A stretch of 24,445 nt of DNA from a virus: positions 1 through 24,445 of IMG/VR virus record IMGVR_UViG_3300044644_000322; one strand, given 5' to 3'. The notes below the pieces were generated by a model. It was not told the origin of the DNA and searched no databases. It saw nothing but the letters and a program-made list of their open reading frames with translations. The number at the start of each line of letters is the position of its first letter. The stretch's first letter is position 1. Below, one piece after another: positions 6,799-13,218 of the stretch. Made by a program: the position numbers and the translations under genes.

Positions 6799-7601
6799 TG
6801 TTACTGATAAATCCATATAGATTTTCTCCACCAAGATTTATCTCAAATGATGCCAACGTTGTGTCTTATATCTTAGCTGTAGAAGCTGCTGACGGGCAAC
6901 AATTGGAGTCGGGCGTCATCACAGCGGTCGAATCATTCATCACCGGATGCAAATCCGACGGCATCTGGAGCGCCATCAAAGCCTCCTGCATTCTTGCGGG
7001 CGCTCGCACGCTCTCCGGTGCGCTTGTGCCGCTGGTTGGGAGTGTTCCGACAAATAATAATTTTGTCACTGGAGACTATAATCGAAAGACAGGATTATTA
7101 AGTAACGGTTCAACAAAATTCTTAAATACAAACAGAAACAATAATGCCGACCCTCAAAACTCAAAGCATATATCATGCTGGGTCACAGAGAGAATTGCAA
7201 CCAACGCAACTAACGGGAGCATGCTCATTGGCACCCACAATAACCAGTTTGGCCGAACCTTTTTTGGCGTCAATGTAGGGACTCCACCAACAGCTATCAT
7301 TCATGCAGTAAATCTGAACGGAAACTCCTCCGTCACGCCCGCTGCTGCAAATACTGGGCTTCACGGATTAAGTCGTTCTTCATCTGCAAATTATTCTGTA
7401 ATCTCGGCAGGAGTTACAGGCACCGCTTCAGCCGCGTCAGTTACCCCATACTCTCAAAATATCGGTGTTTTTGGCTCTGTCGCTGCACACCGGGTAACCG
7501 CAAGGATTTCATTTTACTCCGTCGGGGAAGCTTTGTCTTTGTCTACTTTTAACTCCCGCGTCAGCACCCTCATGACCGACTTCGCCGCCGCCCTCCCATG
7601 A
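6798..7601 (+). CDS. Receptor-binding-type protein of unknown family
   Basis: A 267-residue protein started at ATG 6798 in a TAATG overlap with the previous stop; an upstream in-frame TTG at 6774 is less likely. After a short N-terminus come ~55 residues (AVEAADGQQLESGVITAVES, later SCILAGARTLSGALVPL) of a type that recurs in environmental phage and prophage fibre regions, then a beta-rich part with Asn/Ser/Thr-rich strands (~100-267) that resembles a lectin-like or LamG-like fold. The function is inferred from position among fibre genes. Base composition is patchy: about 6890-7045 and the last ~60 bases are clearly GC-richer than the rest, consistent with mosaic assembly. Confidence 0.5.
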   Translation: MLLINPYRFSPPRFISNDANVVSYILAVEAADGQQLESGVITAVESFITGCKSDGIWSAIKASCILAGARTLSGALVPLVGSVPTNNNFVTGDYNRKTGLLSNGSTKFLNTNRNNNADPQNSKHISCWVTERIATNATNGSMLIGTHNNQFGRTFFGVNVGTPPTAIIHAVNLNGNSSVTPAAANTGLHGLSRSSSANYSVISAGVTGTASAASVTPYSQNIGVFGSVAAHRVTARISFYSVGEALSLSTFNSRVSTLMTDFAAALP

Positions 7602-7915
7602 CCCTCGCCGACCTCATCACACAGCCTATCAACTACGAGACCGCAAAAGACCTCGCGCTCGTTTTCAGCGCTGAACTCGCCGCGCAACTCGCCGCCGTGC
7701 AAGCCGAGCATGGCAACCCTCGCCATGTCGCCTCCCCCGTCGATCTCATCGATGGTCGCAAGATGCTCTGTGCGGATTTGCTGACCGAAGTCGGCCCCGG
7801 AGGGCTTTACTCCGGCGGATTCTCGCATCTTCCAGTAGAGCTATTTTCTCTTGTGCAAGTAATTCCAATGAGTGATGCTATTTTATTACTACCACAAACA
7901 GAAGAAGAATTATGA
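7598..7915 (+). CDS. Small protein paired with the preceding fibre gene
   Basis: A 105-residue protein that I cannot assign. The start overlaps the previous stop as ATGA. Residues 1-40 are Ala/Leu-rich and helical (ETAKDLALVFSAELAAQLAA); a hydrophobic C-terminal part ends in the acidic PQTEEEL. The 5' ~240 bases are GC-rich, then at about 7835 composition shifts sharply to AT-rich within the same frame, which suggests that a foreign 5' part was joined to a resident 3' part. Position after a receptor-binding-type gene and before the lysis genes would allow a fibre-assembly or accessory role, but nothing shows it directly. Confidence 0.5.
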   Translation: MTLADLITQPINYETAKDLALVFSAELAAQLAAVQAEHGNPRHVASPVDLIDGRKMLCADLLTEVGPGGLYSGGFSHLPVELFSLVQVIPMSDAILLLPQTEEEL

Positions 7916-8109
7916 ATATTGATTCCAACACATCATCACACGGAACAGGATTTGCTGGGACGATATACAGTATGTTTGCCGTAGCAGTTTCTATGTTGCC
8001 AGAACTAGACACATGGTTTAGGATTTTAGCATCAATCAGCGCAATCATAGCGGCATGGGTTTCGATCTATGTTATGATTTCAAAATTAAAGAAAGACAAA
8101 GACAAATGA
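7912..8109 (+). CDS. Holin-like protein, two membrane segments
   Basis: A 65-residue protein starting in an ATGA overlap with the gene before. Two hydrophobic stretches (about 13-30 and 35-57) are joined by a short acidic turn (PELDTW), and the end is strongly basic (KLKKDKDK). This is the layout of small two-span holins, which form inner-membrane lesions at the end of infection. It opens the lysis cassette; a second candidate holin lies at 8261. One of the two could be an antiholin or a spanin-type partner. Confidence 0.55.
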   Translation: MNIDSNTSSHGTGFAGTIYSMFAVAVSMLPELDTWFRILASISAIIAAWVSIYVMISKLKKDKDK

Positions 8110-8264
8110 ATGCTAAACAAATCGCACTTGGAATAATCGTAATCTCTTTTGCATTTCTTGCATTGGCATTATTGACTGGATGCACTACGCTGGGAATCTC
8201 CCTAGAAACACAATATGGTCGGTTCACATACGAACTACCAGAACCAATAGGAACTAAAAAATGA
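8106..8264 (+). CDS. Small lipoprotein (possible outer-membrane spanin)
   Basis: A 52-residue protein starting at ATG 8106 in an ATGA overlap; an upstream in-frame start at 8055 would overlap the previous gene needlessly. It has a hydrophobic signal segment (about 6-23) followed by a lipobox, LLTGC, with the lipidated Cys at 26. The mature part is only 27 residues (polar, with PEPIG near the end). In a lysis cassette of a phage of Gram-negative bacteria, a short lipoprotein is often the outer-membrane spanin subunit, which helps fuse the membranes. No inner-membrane spanin with a long periplasmic coil is seen nearby, so the assignment is tentative. Confidence 0.5.
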   Translation: MNAKQIALGIIVISFAFLALALLTGCTTLGISLETQYGRFTYELPEPIGTKK

Positions 8265-8434
8265 AAATCGTAAATATACTATTAGAACGTCTATCAGAGA
8301 ATAGCACATGGCGCGGCATCATCCTAATCGCTACGGCGGTAGGAGTGAAACTGGAACCAGAGCTTCAAGAGTCCATCATCGTCGCGGGGCTGGGACTCGT
8401 AGGACTCATCAACGTTATCCGCAAAGGAAAATGA
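8261..8434 (+). CDS. Second holin-like membrane protein
   Basis: A 57-residue protein, starting and ending in ATGA overlaps with its neighbours (ATG 8261, TGA 8432-8434). Two short hydrophobic segments (about 18-29 and 38-53) are separated by the acidic LEPELQES, with a basic tail (NVIRKGK). The pattern W-R-G near the start and G-L-I-N-V near the end recalls small phage proteins annotated as holins. It directly precedes the putative cell-wall enzyme, the classic holin position, so it may be the true holin and the protein at 7912 its partner. A long out-of-phase frame starting at 8308 overlaps it and is not a separate gene. Confidence 0.55.
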   Translation: MKIVNILLERLSENSTWRGIILIATAVGVKLEPELQESIIVAGLGLVGLINVIRKGK

Positions 8435-8973
8435 TTCCCCACTCCAGACCACAGCAGGCCAAGGAAAAGACACTCGCAATGGTAATCAAAGCGGGTATCG
8501 AGGATTTGGTTTGCTTGGTCGGGATTCGTGGATACTACCTCGATTCAATGGGAGCAAAAGGAAAGAACGACAGGGGTATCTACGACGATGCGATCATTCT
8601 TCTATCACCAAGCGTTCATGCTACGTTTAACGCTAATACTGATCCATCAGTTTTCAAGAAAGGTATCGCGGTGCTTAAAACGGGTGTGCATCGCTACCGT
8701 AAAGGCAATCATGGCATCTCTAAACCCGGAGGTGGCTACCCTGCGTTACGACCTGCTAACGCGAAAGAACAACTCCCTGTTACGAGAGATGGTGAAGGTG
8801 ATTCGATGGGGACTGCGATAAACATCCATAAGGGAGGATATAGCACTACCAGCAGCCTCGGCTGTCAGACGATCTACCCACCCCAATGGGATGGGTTCAT
8901 AAATCTAGTCTACTCGGAGATGAGTAGATACAACCAAAAGACGATTCCATATCTATTGGTGGAAAACGCTTGA
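8431..8973 (+). CDS. Putative cell-wall-active lysis enzyme (H...SxGC motif)
   Basis: A 180-residue soluble protein starting in an ATGA overlap with the holin-like gene. A motif NIHKGG at 131-136, followed by SSLGCQ at 141-146, gives a His/Ser-x-Gly-Cys signature similar to the active site of L,D-transpeptidase (YkuD-type) folds. Proteins with this arrangement occur in phage lysis cassettes, where cleavage or modification of peptidoglycan is presumed. Glycosidase or amidase motifs are not visible. Position after the holin-like genes supports an endolysin role; the reaction itself is not established from sequence. The stop at 8971-8973 is followed by a 37-base gap with a copy of the dispersed palindrome. 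Confidence 0.5.
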   Translation: MIPHSRPQQAKEKTLAMVIKAGIEDLVCLVGIRGYYLDSMGAKGKNDRGIYDDAIILLSPSVHATFNANTDPSVFKKGIAVLKTGVHRYRKGNHGISKPGGGYPALRPANAKEQLPVTRDGEGDSMGTAINIHKGGYSTTSSLGCQTIYPPQWDGFINLVYSEMSRYNQKTIPYLLVENA

Positions 8974-8986
8974 CTTAACATTAAAA

Positions 8987-9000
8987 TATCGTTAACGATA
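8987..9000. promoter_or_regulatory. Dispersed palindrome copy 4 (TATCGTTAACGATA)
   Basis: A perfect 14-bp palindrome between the lysis cassette and the first beta-helix fibre, 10 bases before its ATG. A TTGACT at 8970-8975 could be a -35 element, with the palindrome lying in the -10 region, as for an operator; the -10 itself is poor. Confidence 0.6.
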
Positions 9001-9010
9001 AAACAAAATT

Positions 9011-11125
9011 ATGGGTAACTGCTCTTCAACTTCTAACTGCAATCCTTGCGGCCCAAACTACGATGCTATCAACCAGCTTGCTACTAAGACAGCAAGCTAC
9101 GCTCGTCAGGCGAATACCTACGCTATCAACGCAGAGAATAGCTGGCTTGAGTTCAACGCCCTTTACCTTGGAGCATTCGCAGTAGCACCCACAGTAGACA
9201 ATGAAGGCGATCCACTTCAGGTTGGGGCGTTGTATTGGAATAGTGTTCTTAATAATTTGTGGGCATGGGATGGAACAAGTTGGATGCCAGCAGTTGAGGG
9301 CGAGCTTTACCTTGGAGGTTTTGCGGCAGCACCAACATTGGACAACGAGGGAAATCCATTGCAGTTAGGAAATCTTTATTGGAACACAGCATCCAATAAC
9401 CTGTGGGCTTACAATGGGACATCTTGGGTTGAAACTGAATTTAACGAGTTCACTCCATTTTTGGCAACGGGAACGACATTTGCTCGCAATCTTGTTACCC
9501 GCTCAGCAGATGTAATCAATGTAAAAGACTTCGGAGCGGTTGGAGATGGTGCGGCGGATGATAGAACTGCATTTACAAATGCAATGAACGCGGCTTCTAC
9601 CACAAAAAAAAAATTGTATATTCCGGCAGGGAATTACAAAATTGATGTTCCAGCAGGCGGAACCTGCTTTGTGCCGCCGCCAGATGTCACAATGGCGGGA
9701 GATGGAAAAGTAAACACAAGACTATTATTTAACCATTTAGGCGGAGGAACTTGTTTTTTTGTTCAACATCCAAATCTTTCAATCAGTAATCTTGCAATAG
9801 AAACAACCGTTCCTGCGAGCGCGCTATCTTTTATCTTCTTAATATCTAATAGCAACTTTACTGTAACCGATTGTTTGATAGACGGGAAAGTAACAAACTC
9901 TGGTTCTGTTGAATCGCATCAAAGTTATGGTTTTTTTCACCTTCCAACGGGAACGCAGAACAATCTGTTGGTTCAAAATTGCGTTATAACAAGGCAGACT
10001 TGGCCATTTATAAAAGACAATGCTGCTACTTCAACTCAAAAAAATATTCGGATTCTATCAAATAAATTCATAACAAATTATCGTAACGATTGTGGGCTTA
10101 ATTCCCCAAAGGGAATTATGGAAGATGTAATTATTGATGGCAACACATTTGAGGATAACAGGTGCAATATTACAGCGGGTCATACTCAAGCACTTGGAAT
10201 AGCATTAGCATCTGTATCAAATGTTATTATTTCAAATAACATTATTAAAGGCCAATATACTGATGGAATACATATCGAAGAAAAATCTTATAATGTAAAA
10301 ATTATTGGAAATAACATAAGTATCACAAAGGGTGGAGCTACAAGTAAATGTATTGAATTTAATGCAAATAGCATTGGCGGGGCAGAATTAAATCCACAAT
10401 ATGTAATTATATCATCAAATAATTTAATTCAATATGGGACTAGCAGAGAAGCGGGAACATTTGGGATAGTTCTGCAAGTATCTGAAATACCCGGAAGCGA
10501 AGTTATTATTGCAGATAATATAATGCATGATTTTGAAACAGGAATATATTCAGTTTGCAAAGGTGAATCTTTAATTTCAATAACAAACAATATTATTTAT
10601 AATTGTGATAAGGGGTTTAATTTTCAAGAAGGTAAAATTACAGCTTTCAACAACTCAACTAAATTATGTAATACTGCAATATTTTCAAATACTACATATT
10701 TGCCAACAGATAGCATACTGGTAAAAGAACATACATTCATAGATTGCACAAATAATGTAACTGTTGTTCCAGAAACATTTATTATTTTAATAAATCCAAA
10801 ATTTGTCTTTAGTGAATTCAATCATGTTGCACCAGCTACATTAAAATATTTATTTCCAGCTAATATCGCATCAAGATTTTATGGCGATATTATGATGAAT
10901 GTCGTAAATGCAACGGGTTCATTTTATTATTGTTATAATGTTTTTGAGATCAAATGGGATGGGACTACATTTACATCAACAGAAATTGTGCAAAGAGAGG
11001 TTGGTTTTGCGGCAGCACCTTTTGTTGGATCATCTCAATTAGGAGTAGAAGTATATAATACACTTTCTTTATCAAATGTTGGACTTCAAATAGATTTTAA
11101 TGGAACAACATTTGTATCACAATAA
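9011..11125 (+). CDS. Beta-helix tail fibre / tailspike
   Basis: A 704-residue protein. Residues 1-45 form a Cys-rich, helical anchor (MGNCSSTSNCNPC). Two ~41-residue repeats follow (51-91 and 99-139, pattern YLG-F-A-AP ... LYWN ... W-G-SW). Residues ~150-172 are a linker (ARN, ADVINVKDFGA) that also occurs in the protein at 13219. From ~173 on, VGDGAADD begins a pectate-lyase-like right-handed beta-helix with Asn-rich rungs (for example ISNNIIKG, IIGNNI), typical of depolymerase tailspikes. The beta-helix part is markedly AT-rich against the 5' part, which suggests a swapped receptor-binding module. No active-site residues could be assigned, so enzymatic activity on host polysaccharide is inference. 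Confidence 0.75.
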   Translation: MGNCSSTSNCNPCGPNYDAINQLATKTASYARQANTYAINAENSWLEFNALYLGAFAVAPTVDNEGDPLQVGALYWNSVLNNLWAWDGTSWMPAVEGELYLGGFAAAPTLDNEGNPLQLGNLYWNTASNNLWAYNGTSWVETEFNEFTPFLATGTTFARNLVTRSADVINVKDFGAVGDGAADDRTAFTNAMNAASTTKKKLYIPAGNYKIDVPAGGTCFVPPPDVTMAGDGKVNTRLLFNHLGGGTCFFVQHPNLSISNLAIETTVPASALSFIFLISNSNFTVTDCLIDGKVTNSGSVESHQSYGFFHLPTGTQNNLLVQNCVITRQTWPFIKDNAATSTQKNIRILSNKFITNYRNDCGLNSPKGIMEDVIIDGNTFEDNRCNITAGHTQALGIALASVSNVIISNNIIKGQYTDGIHIEEKSYNVKIIGNNISITKGGATSKCIEFNANSIGGAELNPQYVIISSNNLIQYGTSREAGTFGIVLQVSEIPGSEVIIADNIMHDFETGIYSVCKGESLISITNNIIYNCDKGFNFQEGKITAFNNSTKLCNTAIFSNTTYLPTDSILVKEHTFIDCTNNVTVVPETFIILINPKFVFSEFNHVAPATLKYLFPANIASRFYGDIMMNVVNATGSFYYCYNVFEIKWDGTTFTSTEIVQREVGFAAAPFVGSSQLGVEVYNTLSLSNVGLQIDFNGTTFVSQ
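9161..9427 (+). repeat. Two 41-residue fibre-shaft repeats
   Basis: Units at 9161-9283 and 9305-9427 encode YLGAFAVAP... and YLGGFAAAP..., each ending W-x-G-T-S-W. Three further units lie at 12607-13017, so the phage keeps five copies in two fibre genes, a substrate for recombination between fibres. Confidence 0.7.
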
Positions 11126-11140
11126 AAAAACAGATAAACT

Positions 11141-11614
11141 ATGAGCAATTGCATACCATGTCCACCCTGCGAAGGAGACGAACCATTAGTCTGTGAACCA
11201 TACGGAACCGTAACCACGGGCAACCGAGTAATGGTAGAAGACGATGCGTTCTGCACCAAGACCATCGCCAACCCATCAAGCCCATCCATGCTGGCATGGG
11301 ACAACGGAATCAAATGGCTTACCGCGCAAGGTTGGCAGGCTATTTCTGCTACTCACTTCGCTAAGGCTGGAGAGAAGTTATCTGTAAATTCTGTAACAGG
11401 GCCATTCAACATCATTCTTCCACAGAACCCTAATCAGTTCGATGAGATTGTGTTTGCAAACCACTTCAATACATGGGGAACAAACAATGTCACAGTCCAG
11501 CGCAACGGATCGTTGATTGAGAATTTGAATGATGATTTGGTATTGAACACAACTTGGCCGATGCAATTCACCTTGCGTTTTGAAGGCTCAACATGGAGGG
11601 TATTTGAAGCATGA
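11141..11614 (+). CDS. Accessory tail fibre protein with Cys-rich N-terminus
   Basis: A 157-residue protein. The N-terminus (MSNCIPCPPCEGDEP, Cys 4, 7, 10, then Cys 18) resembles the Cys-rich anchors of the fibres at 9011 and 12427. The C-terminal ~80 residues (FNIILPQNPNQFDEIVF, then NNVTVQRNGSLIENL) match a small beta domain that is common at the end of phage fibre proteins and is often a receptor-binding tip. It follows the beta-helix fibre by 15 bases and is coupled by ATGA to the next gene, so the two are probably made and used together. Confidence 0.6.
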   Translation: MSNCIPCPPCEGDEPLVCEPYGTVTTGNRVMVEDDAFCTKTIANPSSPSMLAWDNGIKWLTAQGWQAISATHFAKAGEKLSVNSVTGPFNIILPQNPNQFDEIVFANHFNTWGTNNVTVQRNGSLIENLNDDLVLNTTWPMQFTLRFEGSTWRVFEA

Positions 11615-12258
11615 ATCTTACAGATGTAATAGCAATAACCAGCGCAAAGATCGCTAACGGAACAATTGTTGACGTTGATATAAATTCAGCGGCAGCAATA
11701 TCTGGAACAAAAGTATCTCCATTTTTCGGAAGCCAAAACATTCAAACAAGCGGCGACTTAGCTCTTGTAGATGACTCTTCAGTAAACGCTATACTTTCTA
11801 CTGCTGCAAATGCTGGCAATGCATTTATCCAGCTTCGCAGAAGTCGGGGAACTCAAGCTGCACAAACAGTAGTTCAAAATAATGATGCTGTTGGACAAAT
11901 CGTTTACTATGGTCACGATGGAAGCGCATTAGCCGTTGCTGGAGAAATCACAACAAATGTGGCTGGAACCCCAGCGGCTGGTAAGATTCCAATGAGTCTT
12001 ACCATTATTACAAGAAGCGATGCAAATACCTACGCCAGCAGGTTTTTCATTAATGGAGCCAATGGCGATGTTGGAATTAACACCAATAACCCTCAAAGCA
12101 AGTTCCATGTTGCAGGAGATGTGACTGTAACATCTACTACGACCGCAACCACAGTAGGCGCGGCAGGAGGAGCGAGCGCACTGCCAGCTACCCCAGTTGG
12201 ATACTTGGTGGTCAACATCAACGGAACAGCGCGGAAGATTCCTTATTACAATGTATGA
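11611..12258 (+). CDS. Tail fibre protein
   Basis: A 215-residue protein starting in an ATGA overlap. The N-terminus (AITSAKIANGTIVDVDINSAAAISGTKVS) is the short repeated type seen at the start of phage shaft segments. The middle is beta-rich. The segment GDVGINTNNPQSKFHVAGDV at ~149-168 is a widespread phage fibre motif that often precedes an intramolecular chaperone domain, but here no such domain follows; instead the protein ends in a short TTVGAAGGASALPATP and KIPYYN tail. It probably forms a trimeric fibre next to the beta-helix protein. It is followed, again with an ATGA overlap, by a 55-residue gene. Confidence 0.6.
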   Translation: MNLTDVIAITSAKIANGTIVDVDINSAAAISGTKVSPFFGSQNIQTSGDLALVDDSSVNAILSTAANAGNAFIQLRRSRGTQAAQTVVQNNDAVGQIVYYGHDGSALAVAGEITTNVAGTPAAGKIPMSLTIITRSDANTYASRFFINGANGDVGINTNNPQSKFHVAGDVTVTSTTTATTVGAAGGASALPATPVGYLVVNINGTARKIPYYNV

Positions 12259-12422
12259 AGACTTTGATTTCACAAACCAAGAATAGTGCGGTCTATGAGC
12301 TTTCTCACGATGGGAATAGTAAGACTGTAGAGTTTACATCCATGGAAGATGGCGCTGACTTTGAGAAGGCTGCTATTGACGAGCATGAGAAATGGTTGAA
12401 ATGGCTTGGTGTAACTGAATAA
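12255..12422 (+). CDS. Small acidic protein in the fibre operon
   Basis: A 55-residue gene, easily missed for its size. ATG 12255 overlaps the TGA of the fibre gene (ATGA), the frame is open to TAA 12420-12422, and the next fibre gene begins 5 bases later. The product (starts MKTLISQTKN, ends KWLKWLGVTE) is acidic, soluble and probably a beta hairpin followed by a helix, with no signal or membrane segment and no family I recognise. The tight coupling and lack of space for anything else support it as a real gene. It may be a fibre-assembly factor or a small virion part. Confidence 0.6.
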   Translation: MKTLISQTKNSAVYELSHDGNSKTVEFTSMEDGADFEKAAIDEHEKWLKWLGVTE

Positions 12423-12426
12423 AATT

Positions 12427-13200
12427 ATGAGTTGCCGAAACTACGATCCTTGCCTTGATAGCAAGTTAAACCAGATTGGAAGCTATGCGTCTGTAGCCAG
12501 ACAGAGCGCACAGAGTGCAACTGCTAGTGCAGCCGCAGCAGATGCCGATGCAACAGCAGCAGCAGCCAGCGCAGCAGCAGCAGCAGCCAGCGCAGAGATT
12601 GCAGGCATCTATCTTGGCCCATTTGCAACTCCTCCAACAGTAGATAACCAAGGAGGCCCATTGCAGGAAGGGATGCTCTACTACAATACGGGGAGCAACA
12701 CGCTTTTCGTCTGGAATGGTTCAAGCTGGTCAGCAATCCAAGATGATGAAATCTATCTCGGAGGATTTGCGGCAGCACCCGTGCTAAACAACCAAGGACT
12801 CCCATTAGTAAATGGGAATATGTATTGGAATACGGTTTCCAGCAGATTATTCACTTGGAATGGCTCTGCTTGGATTCAAGCGTTTGGTCAAAACTATCTG
12901 GGCGGATTTGCAGTTGCACCGACGCTAAACAACCAAGGCTTGCCACTTGTGCTTGGGAACCTCTACTGGAATAGCGTAACGAACAACTTGTGGGCCTACA
13001 ATGGGGTAGCATGGATCGTAACAACCTCAAACATGCCAACTGGCGGAGGAACAAACAGAATTTTTTACTTGAACGATAATCAAGTTACGGCAGACTACAC
13101 TATACCAGCAGGGAAAAACGCAATGAGTGCTGGGCCAATCACAGTAAATCCGGGCGTAACTGTAACAGTTCCTCCGGGCCAATCTTGGACAATCGTATAA
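12427..13200 (+). CDS. Tail fibre with Ala-rich coiled stalk and three shaft repeats
   Basis: A 257-residue protein. Residues 1-25 (MSCRNYDPCLDSKLNQIG) are a Cys-containing anchor like that of the fibre at 9011. Residues ~29-58 are a run of Ala-rich helix, likely a trimeric coiled coil. Three copies of the YLG-F-A-P ... LYWN ... W-G-W unit follow (61-101, 109-149, 157-197). Residues ~208-257 (IFYLNDNQVTADYTIPAGK ... VTVPPGQSW) form a small beta cap common at phage fibre ends. The start ATG lies behind GAATAAAATT without Shine-Dalgarno sequence. It looks like the partner of the beta-helix protein at 13219, just as the proteins at 9011 combine both parts in one chain. Confidence 0.7.
   Translation: MSCRNYDPCLDSKLNQIGSYASVARQSAQSATASAAAADADATAAAASAAAAAASAEIAGIYLGPFATPPTVDNQGGPLQEGMLYYNTGSNTLFVWNGSSWSAIQDDEIYLGGFAAAPVLNNQGLPLVNGNMYWNTVSSRLFTWNGSAWIQAFGQNYLGGFAVAPTLNNQGLPLVLGNLYWNSVTNNLWAYNGVAWIVTTSNMPTGGGTNRIFYLNDNQVTADYTIPAGKNAMSAGPITVNPGVTVTVPPGQSWTIV
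12514..12597 (+). repeat. GCA/GCC-rich low-complexity tract encoding polyalanine
   Basis: Imperfect tandem GCAGCA/GCCAGC units within the fibre gene encode the Ala-rich stalk (residues ~30-57). Such tracts are prone to slippage, which would change the length of the coiled-coil stalk in multiples of an alanine. Confidence 0.55.
12607..13017 (+). repeat. Three 41-residue fibre-shaft repeats
   Basis: Units at 12607-12729, 12751-12873 and 12895-13017 encode the same shaft motif as the two units at 9161-9427. Parts such as GGATTTGCGGCAGCACC are nearly the same at the DNA level in both fibre genes. Confidence 0.7.
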
Positions 13201-13218
13201 CAAAAAACAAATAAAATT

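Noticed and set aside
8308-8434. Upstream extension of the lysis enzyme frame to ATG 8308
   Set aside because: It would overlap the holin-like gene at 8261 out of phase; the added residues are Arg/His-rich shadow sequence. ATG 8431 in an ATGA overlap fits the rest of the cassette.
10077-10091. ATTATCGTAACGATT in the first beta-helix gene as a palindrome copy
   Set aside because: Its centre is two bases shorter than in the seven exact copies, so a dimer would bind with different spacing; in AT-rich sequence this may be chance.
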